Of a stretch of 64,000 bases of DNA, positions 1 to 12,600 are shown piece by piece (position 1 is the stretch's first letter; every line of letters begins with the position of its first letter). The position numbers and the translations under genes are program-made. The DNA comes from Paraspadella gotoi. Its lineage: Eukaryota > Chaetognatha. Below the pieces are notes generated by a model. That model was not told where the DNA came from. It did not search any database and saw only the letters and a list, made by a program, of their open reading frames with translations. The stretch spans positions 18,454,992 through 18,518,991 of the forward strand of contig CM119267.1 of NCBI GenBank assembly GCA_051294375.1, read 5' to 3'.

Positions 1-857
1 TCAAACTTTTCCTGGAATTCACAGCGGAATATTCAAAGCATGCTTTTTGTCATGCTAAATGATTCTATGTAGCCGAAAACCTTACAAATGCCAAGGAAAA
101 TATGGCAAGATTAATTTTGTTTCATAAAATTTTTTGGCACAAAACTCACTGCGTACAAAACAGTTTTATTTAAACTAAGTTACTACTGGACAGATTATAA
201 ACCGGCCACGTCCTAGGACTTTTGCAGTTATGAAAGACTGTTGATGGACGGTGAGTCATAATTAGAGTATGATCGGTTTGCTTTTTTTGGTATTATATGA
301 TGCGTGGCACTGTTTGAGGTTACCAGGCCATTGTTAATGGCATTATCATTATCAATACGACACTTAAAGCATATGACTAATTAGCATAGTTACGTCAAAA
401 CGCTTGTCAAGTGCACGCAGGTTGGCTTAATAATTAAAATGAATTGTTTAAGTAGAAAATTATCTACTACTTGCAAATATTTTTAAAAATTCATCTACCG
501 TAATAGGAGGTAATAAATAAAATCAACAAATAAAGTCATATACAGCAAAGCTAATTTGAGATCAAAGCAGTGATAGGTGTAAAAATAAAAGTACCGAGTG
601 GTTTGGTGAATGGGCTATTATAAAATAAAGAAAAATTCTCTTAGACATTTAGTATCCATTGGCCATACAAGCAATCCTACAGCTGGTATCATTTCGGTTC
701 ATCCGTTGATCTACAAATATAATTCAAAATAAAAAATCGTCTATTAGAACAAATTGACGTCATTTCGCCCTTACAAGCATGAAAAAAATTGAACTACGTA
801 AAAATATATAGTCGGGCATTGCCTAGGTACACCCCGCCTATAAGCATGACTCTTTCA
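1..857. other. AT-rich intergenic DNA
   Basis: No reading frame with protein-family character is visible. The stretch is AT-rich with short homopolymers. A single perfect TGACGTCA (CRE-type) octamer lies at 755-762, about 1.3 kb beyond the cyclophilin start on its 3' side, so a regulatory role is unsupported. Confidence 0.5.
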
Positions 858-1085
858 GTTGTGACCCGGTGGCTCATTGAGTAAAGCCATCAGCTCATGA
901 CCACTAGGTACCGGGTTCAATCCCAACCTGGTACCTACCCTGCGGGAAGAGTGAGGACGGCCGTAAGCCGCCTTGAGGGCATGGCAAACCCTCAAGCCTG
1001 GTTCCAAGCCCAGGACCCGTTCCATGTCTGCTAGAGGGGGTTATAGAAGTTACGGATAGTCATCTTCTGCCCACTTAGCGCCTTA
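858..1085 (+). repeat. tRNA-derived SINE-like element
   Basis: A GC-rich island in AT-rich DNA carries an A-box-like segment (GGTGGCTCATTGAG, 869-882) and a B-box (GGGTTCAATCCC, 913-924) at a tRNA-like spacing. A unique GC-rich body follows to about 1085. This is the layout of a pol III-transcribed SINE head plus body. It does not fold as an intact tRNA gene in my reading. A shorter related segment with the same CCGGTGGCTCA start is seen on the minus strand near 47650. Confidence 0.55.
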
Positions 1086-1176
1086 TCCACAAATATATTT
1101 TTAAAGCTCTTTCTACTAATTATAGTAAATCATAGGCTTTAACATCAATATGGTTTATTTTTATTTGGTAATTGAC

Positions 1177-2059
<883 letters not shown>

Positions 2060-3025
2060 GGTCAACAATTGTGCTTTTAAACCTAACTAAATGACAAAAT
2101 GAATTTGGTTATTATACGTATGAGCTTAATTAAACCAGAAGTGGTAGTTTTCCCTCCTAAAAATTACTATGGATTTTAATTTAATTCAAAAGAATAAATT
2201 ACTAGTTAAAACGTAATAAAATAAAAATTATAGCCAATTTTGTTACCAGTTATAACTGATAAATCGTATCCAGACTTTTTTTTTGGTCGAGAAGGATTAT
2301 AAAGATAAGTTAACGAAACAAACAACAGAAAAACAAATAAATTGAAATGATAATGGAAAAATGACAAAAACATTTTTCGAAATGTTCAAGATCAATTAGG
2401 GAATTGGCAATAGCCTTGTTTATTAATGAATAAAGTATCTTCCCTAATAGCCATTCAACAGTGCGTAACATAACTTGATGGATAAAGGAAAAAAAAAAGT
2501 AGGAAGAGAAAACAAAATCATTGGAGAAGGAGGCAGGACTGCAACGGTTCGGCTCGATTCGGTTAACGTTCAAAAACACTCGTAGATCCCTGCGCCGCCT
2601 TACGGACCTCTAGTCGGCATCTACCTCGATCAGTCGAGTTTAAAAAAGATAAAAGCGCATATGGCTTATATTCATAAACTTAAAAAAATTTAAAGTTACA
2701 AGCTAATGAAATTTGAAAACGAGGAATCAATGGAATAATAAACATTTTTTGAAGTCCCTAGCTTTAATTCAAAAATAAAAATTATAATTGAGGATTTATC
2801 CTCGCTCCTCAAAATATTATTCAAAATCATATCACGTTCTAACATCCTAATTAATAAATAAAATGAACTGTATCTTACCCCGATTTTAAGATTAACTCGT
2901 CTGACATTGGTTAATTATTTATTTACATAATTCTTTAATAAATTATAAGGAGTTTGAAATAAAAAAATTGGAACACTCATATGAGACGGAGGTCTTTATG
3001 AAAAAAGGCGTTTAAGTGAATTATC
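2060..3025. other. AT-rich intergenic DNA
   Basis: I see no gene here. A short GC-richer patch at about 2570-2640 has no recognisable family. The reading frame over 2310-2579 is low-complexity and hydrophobic with no domain, so I treat it as non-coding. Confidence 0.5.
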
Positions 3026-3298
3026 TGAAGAGACAGTAATTATTGTTGTGTTAGTGACATAATCGTTCAATATAAGCAGTCACTGAGCTTCGGATCAGGC
3101 TGTAACACCGTGTTACAGGCGGGTTAAGCGCCCCGTCCCTCTTAACGGCTAGGCGACCACCGGGCAAGAACACCGGACCTTTGGGTTGGAAGGTGAATGA
3201 CTTGCCTCCGGCACCAATGGCCGCTGATGAACGGTTGGTGGATTTTAGTCCACCATACACCCTCTGTCCCGTAGGGAGAAGTCTGTTGCATCTCTTCA
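3026..3298 (-). mobile_element. TGAAGAGAC-TIR short element, copy 1
   Basis: This 273 bp unit starts TGAAGAGACAG and ends TCTCTTCA, so its ends are inverted repeats. It is closely similar, in opposite orientation, to the unit at 29713-29987, including the GC-rich core around AGCGCCCCGTCCCTCTTAA. In the minus orientation the core holds a B-box-like GGGGTTCTAGCC stretch in the sister copies. Reading frames across it differ between copies, so it is not protein-coding. Confidence 0.7.
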
Positions 3299-3435
3299 GT
3301 GAATTGTTGTTGGTGGAAAGTTCGTCACCAAGCTGAGGCATGTCGCCTGATGTGTTGTTGGTAGAAAGTGCATTGCCAGGTTTAGGCATTTTGAGTGTTG
3401 TTATTGCTGTTGTGTTTGGAAGTCAGGCTCACTAA

Positions 3436-3656
3436 TGAAGAGACAATAATTATTGTTATGTTCAATATAAGCAGTCCCTGAGCTTCAGATCAGGCTGTAA
3501 CAGTATTACATGCGGGTTAAGCGCCCCGTCCCTCTTAACTGCTAGGTGCCACTGGCTAGAACCCCGGACCTTTGTGTCGGAGGCGAATGACTTGCCTCCG
3601 GCAGCAATGACCGCTGATGAACGGTTGGTGGATTTTAGTGAACCATATATCCACAA
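3436..3656 (-). mobile_element. TGAAGAGAC-TIR short element, copy 2 (truncated)
   Basis: This second copy begins TGAAGAGACAATAATTATTG and matches copy 1 through the same GC-rich core. It breaks off near 3656, within the segment that precedes the distal inverted end of the full-length copies. It lies about 140 bp from copy 1 in the same orientation. The two differ by scattered substitutions and small indels, so they are separately aged copies rather than a recent tandem duplication. Confidence 0.65.
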
Positions 3657-6639
3657 AAGAAGAAATAACTAATAAGACCAAAAGACAAACTAAAAAAAAA
3701 AAATTATTTCGGTTAAAATAATTTCAAAATTATGACAGTTTTTGTTATTATTATTATTTCAGAACTTCTTTTCTCGCTGGCTATGCGATCTTAAATTAAA
3801 TCTTAATTATTGTGCCAATTGCAAAATATTATGATCTTTCTACAAGTATATATACATCACCTTTGCTATGGCTTAAAATATTTTTGTTTTGTCGATGTTA
3901 CAAATCAAACTATTTGGTTGCTCCTGCTTTAAAGCATACTATTTATTTATATTACTCTTCACAAGGCTAGTTAAATTACTCGATACGATTGTGACTGAAG
4001 ATTTTTTTAAAATACAGGGAAGATATTATAATAAATGAAAAAAAAGAGAAATAAAGAATAAATACACTATCCTGAAAGATTGGCGAGATAGAAATGTTAT
4101 GTATGTTTGAAAGAATGAAAAAATATAAGAATTATGGGAGCGGAAGGTTTGTGGGCTATAGAATTGTAGTTAACACTTTTTAAATCAAACCTAATCCTAA
4201 TATCTTAAGCTTCCACTGCAAATTTATATAATTTATAACAAGACATCTTATAAGATAAGGCTGTATGGGTTTCACAAGTTATTTTTATTGAATAAGTGCT
4301 CATCTATATTCTTCCTACTCTTAGCATTTTTCGTGGATTAAAATTCATCGATCGTGAATAGCGGTCCATTGGAGCCTCAGTTAATCGCTCGGACCTGATG
4401 ATCTACTTCTAGCCCGATAGCCGCTTCGCAGTTAACTGTTATTCTCATCACTCATATTGTAAAATAGATATGACATTTTTGTAATGTAATTTTTGCCCTG
4501 ACTAGAAAAAATATATTTCATAAGATCAATAATAAGCTAATAGTAAAATCTTTTATTAGGCGTATATAGGGCGGAAAACTATTACAAAACGAAACTGAAA
4601 ATAGAAAATAGAGTTAAAAGTATAACAATAATGATTGTGACGCTTTTCAGACAAAATTAACAAAACACTATAAAGGTGTAAAATCCAGTTTAACAGCAAA
4701 CGTGGTTCTTAGATATTAAACAATTATATCATATAATGGCACTTTTGGAGGAATGAAAAGATTCAGATAAAAGGTTAAAAAAGTTAAACCAACTTTAAGT
4801 CTCAATGCCAATTAAAATCTCGGGATGAGAAAAAATGTATTAATTGCTAAATCAAATGAGAGAAAGCGAAAGTGTGAAAACTGGAATCTTTATATACGTA
4901 GAGCATACCAAAATACCGAGCTCAAGAAACACTCAAAGAGACAGATATTCCAGTGAGGGGAATGCGTAAGATATATCATGAATTTCTAAAAATTGACCTC
5001 ATTTTAACGTAAAAATGATAAAAGCTCGTAGAAAAAACCGAAGAAGAAGGTAATATTAAAATAGAAGCTTTTCTGCAAAGGTTATAGTAATCTGGTTGCT
5101 GCTCCTACAGATGAAAACTACCCCTGTCAAAAATGATCGACAAGGACGGAAACGCTGTCGCGCCCCAAATGAGTGAAGTTGCGAAGGTGATGCCAGCGGG
5201 ATGGCTCATCGTTTGGGGACTGAGCTGCACGAAGGGAGAAGCTCCACCCACCCTCAGGTGTCACCGACGCGCAGTGGGGAAGGCGAAGTTCCACTGGCTG
5301 TTAGGAAGTTTTCTAATATAGTAATACGTCCTATTTTAAACACTTCATTAAAATAATCTTTTTTCCTTTAGTTAGTTGCGCCGAGAGCAACTGTTTGAGT
5401 TACTATTTGGTAGCTCTGTCTGACTGTTCGTCAGTATGTTTTTAATGCTCATTACTTGGGTAATAATGTATCAGTTTCAATAAGGTAAGTCACGGCAGAG
5501 CAACCGTTGAACTTGCCGGTTTTGTTAAACTTGTAAATTTTAAACGCTCACCTTGTTAAACGTAAGTCCTTGTGGACCGCACATGACGAGCGGGGAGAGG
5601 AGGGTTTCCCCGTTCTGCCTCTCTATTGTTGGAAGGGAAGGAATAGGACGACCACGACTGCATACTTTGAAATAGATCTCTTGATTTCGGTTCTCGGGAA
5701 TGGAACCAGGTGGTATAAGGATGCTTACACCTGGAAAAGATATTACGAAATAAATTAATGCATTAATTAGGTAATGTGTGTATTATGCTCAAAAAACGAA
5801 CGTGAATAAGCCAAAAAAGTGCTGCCACTTTTAAAAATTTAACACATACTACTAATGAAACACCCCACGATAAATTCAAATGTTTCAAATGCGTTCAGCA
5901 AATCCCCTCAACACACTTACTGAAAGGAGAATTATTGCGCTTTGGCGCTATTATCATTAGAGAAATACATCTAACAAGAGGTCGTTTAAAAAAAATAATG
6001 ATAGGCCTATGAAATTTAAAATAAGTTTCAAAACAAAAAAAAACAAAACAAATAAATTGTTTTTTCTCCTAAATTTTAAAACGCAACGAAATTGATAGTT
6101 TATACACAAAATAAGTTTCGAAAACCAAAGCAATTTATTTTTTTTTCAACCGCCCTCTTGTCCACTCAGAAAAATAGCGTCGAAGACTATCCCATAATAA
6201 AAAGAAGTAAGCAAAGAAATTTGCACCAAGATTGAATCGGAGCAAAGCGTCGCAGTCGAGCCAACTGAGCTCAGAGACGCCAGCGTTGTAGTTGAGCTGA
6301 AGTCTAATTTAAGACAAAAAGTAACCGCGGGGAAAAATAAAGAGAAGCAAGTGTGAGAAACAAGCAGCCGTGATGATGAACATATAAATACAGGTCTACG
6401 ATACATTGGGCGACCTCGATGTCCTTGTAAACAATATTTTTTCTCTTTTTTTTTCTCACAAATCTGAGTACAAAGCCACCAACAGTAAAAATACAAGTAA
6501 ACTACAGTTTCTGTTTGGCTCGAACCTACCATGGGGGAATCGAACGCTGATTTCCGGAGAGGCCGACGAAAAAACAAAGACGACGAAATTAAAGAAATGA
6601 CGATCTTAGACGTCTCAACGACAAAAACCCTTCGAAAAG
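3657..6639. other. intergenic DNA with unassigned GC-rich islands
   Basis: The stretch is mostly AT-rich. GC-rich islands at about 5110-5310 and 5380-5720 stand out and look like fossils of a mobile element, because they have no intron signals, no long frame and no domain I recognise. The second contains a GGGGAGAG...CTCTC-type inverted motif near 5590-5625. The frame over 6146-6577 on the minus strand has no recognisable ZU5 continuation and is probably 3' untranslated or intergenic DNA. Confidence 0.4.
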
Positions 6640-9600
6640 CTAGCGAAACGATTCCGTACCAGTCTCTTCCGATTCCAGCGTTCCACCGCGGTAATCAAAA
6701 ATGCCTCGCGCCGTTGCGACGATCTGAGAGTCGACTGCCGTCGTCTCGCTTACGCCGTCGCCGAGACTCCTAAGATTAGCCAAGGTTAGCAAACAAGAAT
6801 TTATTTTTTTTAAAGAGGTATAAACCTGGGATTACGCCCGTAAGGATCCTCGATACCGTCGCCCGAGGCTTTGGTTCCGTAAGCAGCGAACGTGGACACC
6901 GAAGACGGATTCAAGTATTGGGATGAACCAGCCTATGAGGGAGGTAAATAAGATTTTTTTTCACTTAATTTGCATAGTGTTACTGCCTAATTATAATTTA
7001 ATTTGAACAAAAACACTCCTGAGAACATTCTTTTTGTAAAGCATTCACCAAATTCTGGTAGCTGGCGATCCTCCTGTCGCTAGAGCCATATCCTGAATCG
7101 ATCCTCATGATGCCGCTCCCGTAAGGATTTACTGAGTTGGCGAGAGACGATCGAGAGGCGTAATGCGGCGCCTGCGTCGCTGTAGCTGGCGGCGTCGTCA
7201 CTGCGTCGAGGTTCGTTTCGTAGGACGCGCCCAGGTTGTTGAATGTCGGCCCAGGGCCAGGTCCCGTGCGGTAAGGATTCGGCGGCGCGTAGGGACCATC
7301 ACCGCGTTTCCCAGCCGCGTAGGGAGACTCGGACAAATTGACCGTCGAGTGCGACGTATGGGATCGGAGCGCGGACTTGGGCGGCGGCGGCGGTGGCGGC
7401 TGGCGGGGAGCGCGCTTGGGAGCGTGGGTAGATGGCGCGTCTGGATGAGGGTACTGAGGCGGAGGAAAGGGAGTTGCTACAGACACAGGAGTGCTGGTGG
7501 ATGGGTATGCGGGTCCAGGCTGAGAAAACGAAGGGTCGCAATGCGGAAGGGGGGGCGGAGGAAAATGATGTGGAAGATGATCGGAAAAAGCCGGCGGCGG
7601 CGGAAAGTAGGGATTTTTGGCGAAGTGCGATTGAGACTCCGAAGACGAGGGTGACGATGGGTAGGAGGGAAGGTTGCTATTGGACCTTTGAACTTGTGGG
7701 TTAGGGCGCGAACGACCTTCTAGTTGTGAAAGGTTATGACTTGGATGGTGATCGAGCTCGTGATGTCTTTGATTTTGTTTGTTAAGGTCCTTACTCGGAG
7801 TCAACGTCTGATAGCCGGGTTCTGTGGGACTTTGACGGTAATGATGTAGAGGAGGATGATCGGAATTGAAATGTGGTATTGTTGGAAGTCGGCCGTACTC
7901 GGATTGTGACATTGGATTAGGAGGCGGGCCTAGAGAGAAGAGGTGGGGAAAGAGATCATCCCCGGTTCCGAACTAGTCTAACTCGGTCAAAGCTCGTCGC
8001 CAACCTTGATTCCTCGTTTCCTTAAACGAATAGCCCCGTGGTTTGGGAGGTACGTTGGGCCTTACTTTAAGACTCCCGCCGGTGTTACGCTCCCTATTAC
8101 CGACTGGAGGCGGAGGAGGTTCCCGCTGCCGATTTGGAGGCGGTTGAGGCGGAGGGTGAGGCGGAGGGGAAGGCGGCGAAGGAAGAAGATAAGGGGACTC
8201 GACGGGAGAGCGCGGTGATGTGGGCGACTCGGGAAGATCAAGAATCTTGTGACTCTTTTTAATCCTCATTCGGTCGATGCTATCGGTACTGAAGAAAAAA
8301 TTACAAAAGGCGATGATGAGAATCAGTGCGCCGGAACGAAAACCGATGACGCAAAAGTGACTTTGGGCTGGTATCTCACTTGTAAGGATAGGCCGTGCTA
8401 CGAGTGAATCGGTATGGATCATGATTTTTGAACGATTCCTTCTTCTGAGGGGTACCACCAGTCGATCCTGAAAAACAAAAACGATACAGGAAACTTATTG
8501 GTCAATCAATACTATTGTCAATAGTCAAGTCAACCAACGTGACAAACCCTGAGGCGATTGTCCGTTGCTATTAACTTCTGACGCGCTGTCGAAGCTCCCT
8601 CGATGCTGACTGTTCCCGCCATTCTGTTCGTTGAGGTCTCCACTCGAAACCGGCAGCTTAATGACGTGCTTCGTTGGGAGAGGAGAGACGCCGGGACGAA
8701 GGCGCTCCATCGCGGACATATTTCGTTCGATCTGCTCGTTTGGTGAGCCATGTTTTTTTGTCGACCGAATCGTGGCGATTGCGTTAACACCTACATGAAT
8801 TTCAACTATTTGTACGTATTACCTATTTTATATTTCAAAGTTCGTTTACCTTTGGGCAAATAATCCAGATCTCTCTGAGTCAAGGACCTCATTCTTCCGG
8901 AGGTTCCCAGGGCGATGCTGCCCCTCTGACCGGATGGCTCTGGGTTCTGCCGCTTCAGCCGCGCTTCCAATTCTTCTTTCAGCGGGTTGGAGAACGCGGG
9001 TTGGAACCCATTGGTCGTCGGAATATTCGTCATCGGCGTTGGCGTTTTCTCACGCTCCTCGTTCCCATCGGTGACGCTCGGTGACGAAAAGGAGCGACGC
9101 AGTTTCTTCTTTTCCTCCTCGGTGGCGCCGTCGCCGACGTAGCCGGCGCCGCGAGGCGTCACGTCTTCGGAAGGAGGAGGAGGAAGAAGATGAGGAGGCT
9201 GAAGGAGAGGACTTCCCGCTTCGTCTTCGGCGATTGAGCCTCGACGAGATTCCGCAGCGGCGAATTCTCCATCACTGAAAAGGGTATATATAAGTAAAGA
9301 AGGATTCATATTATAAAATATTACAAATAGAACTATCGAGGCGAATTTCAATATTTGATCCATGAGTCGAGTTGCATAGTCGTTTACTCTTCCTCAAAAA
9401 CGTATTTGTTACCACGAAAATATTAGTTTACCTTAATTTTCAGCTTCATGAACATCAGTGGTTCAAATCAGATTTGGAATGATTTGGGAAAATTGGAAGT
9501 AAAACGATGAACCATGCTATGCTTAATTATTGAAAAGTTATCAACTTTAGTTCTAAATTTTTTTAAAATATGTTTAAAACGTAAATGCACCTGATGCAAC

Positions 9601-12600
9601 AAAAAAAAATGAATAAAAATTTTTTAGCTTTTTTTTTGACCCTCAGGGGTCCACCCCAGGGTCCTGTATCTCTTGTCAGGGGTTGAATATCAAAATTGGC
9701 CTCGAAAGTTCCATTTATATTGTCATTTAAGTAAGTAGACAGAGATTTCAACAAACAAAGTGGATTTTATTCTCAGAAAAGTCTCAAGCAAAGACGGTTT
9801 CAGAATTTTAGGCAGAATGGATTCAATACAAAATGTAAATGTAAAATTTTAATGAAATTCGATTGGGCAGTTTGGTGTGAACAGATTCTGGTCACAAAAA
9901 AGGGGTACTGTCCACAGTACCTAATTTTATAATTTGAAGCCTTCTGTATATATAAGAAGTAGTATGTAAATATGGTAAATCGAGCCCAAATAAAAAATTG
10001 TTCACAAACCTCTCTGGTGAAGATGCATATGAAAGTCTGGTGCCCATAGGAAAAAGATATTCGTCGTTTAAATCGTCTGCGTCGAGTGCAGATTCCGAGA
10101 TCCAAACGGGATCGCGTTGCTGACGATCGATTACCTACCAAAATCAAGAATATTAAAATGTGAATAAAAAAAGGACAAGGACATTTCTCAGATTCTCAGT
10201 GATCACCTCTCTCAGCTTGAGGTACCAAGCTGTCGGATCCCCAGCCAGTGATACGGTGGCGGTAAAAAGGTGACCGTAGACCGATTCCAGTTTCGTCGCC
10301 GTCTCGAAGAGTTTCCTCGAGGACTTTCTGGATCCTTTGGCCAGGTGTGCTCTGATCGACTTGACTTGGTGCTTTGTCTCCGCGCGAAGGAAAATTGCAA
10401 TAGGGTGGAGTTGGGCGTAGTTGAGACGATCCACGGCTGCGGGGGTTACGTCGAGAAGGCTGTGATAAAAACAAAAAAAATGTTTGAATGCTATGTTGCT
10501 TGCCAACAACTTTCTGTTATTGCTTCTCACCAATGTTTGTCTTTCTCGACGATGTCCCTGATCTGTTTGATCTTAATGATTCCGCTTTTCGGAGTGTTGA
10601 CTTGGTTAAAGTCGTCCTCTTCTCTTTTGACCTCGCCCGCATCTCCGCCGGCGTCGACTTGCGGCGACTCGAATGCGTGCGGAGCGTCGCGTAGCAGCAT
10701 GTGACGAGCTACGTCAGCCACTGCACCGAAAAGAACGATCGGTCTCACCAAACCTGTAAAAAAATAGCGGAAACGGAAAATAAAACCTGTCTTTGAATTT
10801 TATGTGGTAATTATCATTAGCTCACCAGGATGCTTCAACGCCACCCTCTCGTACGCAGGCCGCGTCTCCTTGGCGTCGATGGGGGAGAAAATGACGTCGT
10901 CCCAGTGATCTTTGCCCAGAGACTTGGAACGCTTGCTGCGGCGTCGGAACCAGGAGGCGCGGCGCCCAACCGACGCCGTCCCTGACGTGATGTTGGCAGA
11001 CATAGCATTTAGCGCCGTCTGGGGAATAATAAAAATTACTTGGCCAGTAATATACATAACATGCTACCCCGTTAGAGGACTTTGCTACTTAATTTAACCC
11101 TAAGCTAATAATACTCGCCTCTCTGGCTTCCGCGGCTATTTGCTCGGCCCGAGTCTTATTGGGAATTATCCCCCTTTGAGTCTCTTTGTTGCCCCGTCCC
11201 ACTCGTGCCGCCTGCCACGACCCCACCACGCCATTGTGCAACGTGTTGGTAATGTGAAAGACGTCTCCACGCACGAAGCTCATCTCGCCTATAAAATAAA
11301 ATAAAATAATAAAAAACTGTAAAAAGAATATAACTATATAATATACATAATATACTATAAAATTATAGTATATTACGCTCACCTCCTTCGTTAGGCTTGT
11401 AATCAAAATGAGCGCGCATGAATATGGAATCTCCGATGGAATTAGTAACGATTTCATCAAACTCCTGACAGGAAAAATCATTTTAACGTGAATGGGATAG
11501 TCTTCATCCCCATCACTCCGACTGCCTCACCTCTCTTCTGTATTGTGTAATGAGCTCAATGCGCTCCTTCAGCCCCAGTAGCAGCAGCAATGCATCTTCT
11601 CTAGTCAAGCCAACGAGTTCGACGTTGTTCGCCTTCACGATCTTTTCCCCCGCCGTGAGGCCTGCCATCGCCGCCGCCGAGGTTGGCTGAACGTTGGAGA
11701 CGAAGACTCCCGTCTTATTGCCACCGGCCAGTCGGAAACCGACTCCAGAGCCACTCTTGCGGAAAGCCACCACGCGAGTTAAGGGCTCCGGGGAGGCGAC
11801 GGCAGACGCATTCTTCTTCCGACGTCCCACCGTGCCCGAGGGGAACGGGTCGCGAGGGACGAAGGGCCTGTAATCCTCGTCTACGGGAGACTTCGAAGCC
11901 GGCATAGAGGCAGTCCTAACCAGGCTCACGGAAGGTTTCGGTTTCGGCGCCGGGGGAGACTTACGGTCATCCTGGGCAGGCGGGAGGATGGGCGATCCCA
12001 GATCGGTCGCTGGTGATGTGGCGTTGGCGCTGGCGAAACCAGAGGTGGCGCAAGAGTCGGGAGATCCAGCGTCAGGATAGTCCATGCCATCTAAGGGAGA
12101 ATAGGAAATATAACAGAAATAAATACAAATAAGATACGAAAAGAACTCGATCAAACTTACCCGCGGCTCCGACCGGCGACGACGAATCAAATCCATTAAG
12201 TAAATTGGCGTTATGAGGTGGGCGGCGGTCCAGGTTGGACGGTTTCTCGTCCGGCGATCCGATACCGACCCCGCCTCCTCGAGGAGTGGTCAACGTATTC
12301 GCTTTCGAGTTCACGTCTTTCTCCGGCAAAAGACCGAGTTCCGAGAGTTGAGAAGCGTTGCGCGAGTGGCGTGCCGAGGAGGCGGGGTGATCGGGAAGCG
12401 CCATGCGGAGGACGGAGAGGCTGAGGCGGTCTTTGGCCTAAGAAATGGCGGAGAAAAATTAACGAAGGAAAACAAGACCAATAAAATTCAGTTATGAAAA
12501 GAAAAGAAATCTAAAACGGCACACCTTGTCGATTTGTTTCCTCGCTTCAACCAGCGATAACATGTCGGCGGCTGTCGAATTAATTTTGACCACGACGTCA

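Noticed and set aside
3215-3260. CTGATGA followed by a perfect GGTGGA/TCCACC stem in the TGAAGAGAC element
   Set aside because: It recalls a hammerhead, but no GAAA follows stem II and no cleavage triplet is placed correctly in any of the three copies.
3051-3656. Two related minus-strand frames sharing GGLKSTNRSSAA-type peptides
   Set aside because: They are translations of two copies of the TGAAGAGAC TIR element. The copies diverge by indels that change frame, so no protein is under selection.
7163-7704. Arg-rich plus-strand frames over the ZO-1 tail
   Set aside because: Antisense translation of the Pro-rich ZO-1 C-terminal exon produces Arg- and Gly-rich frames. They carry no domain.
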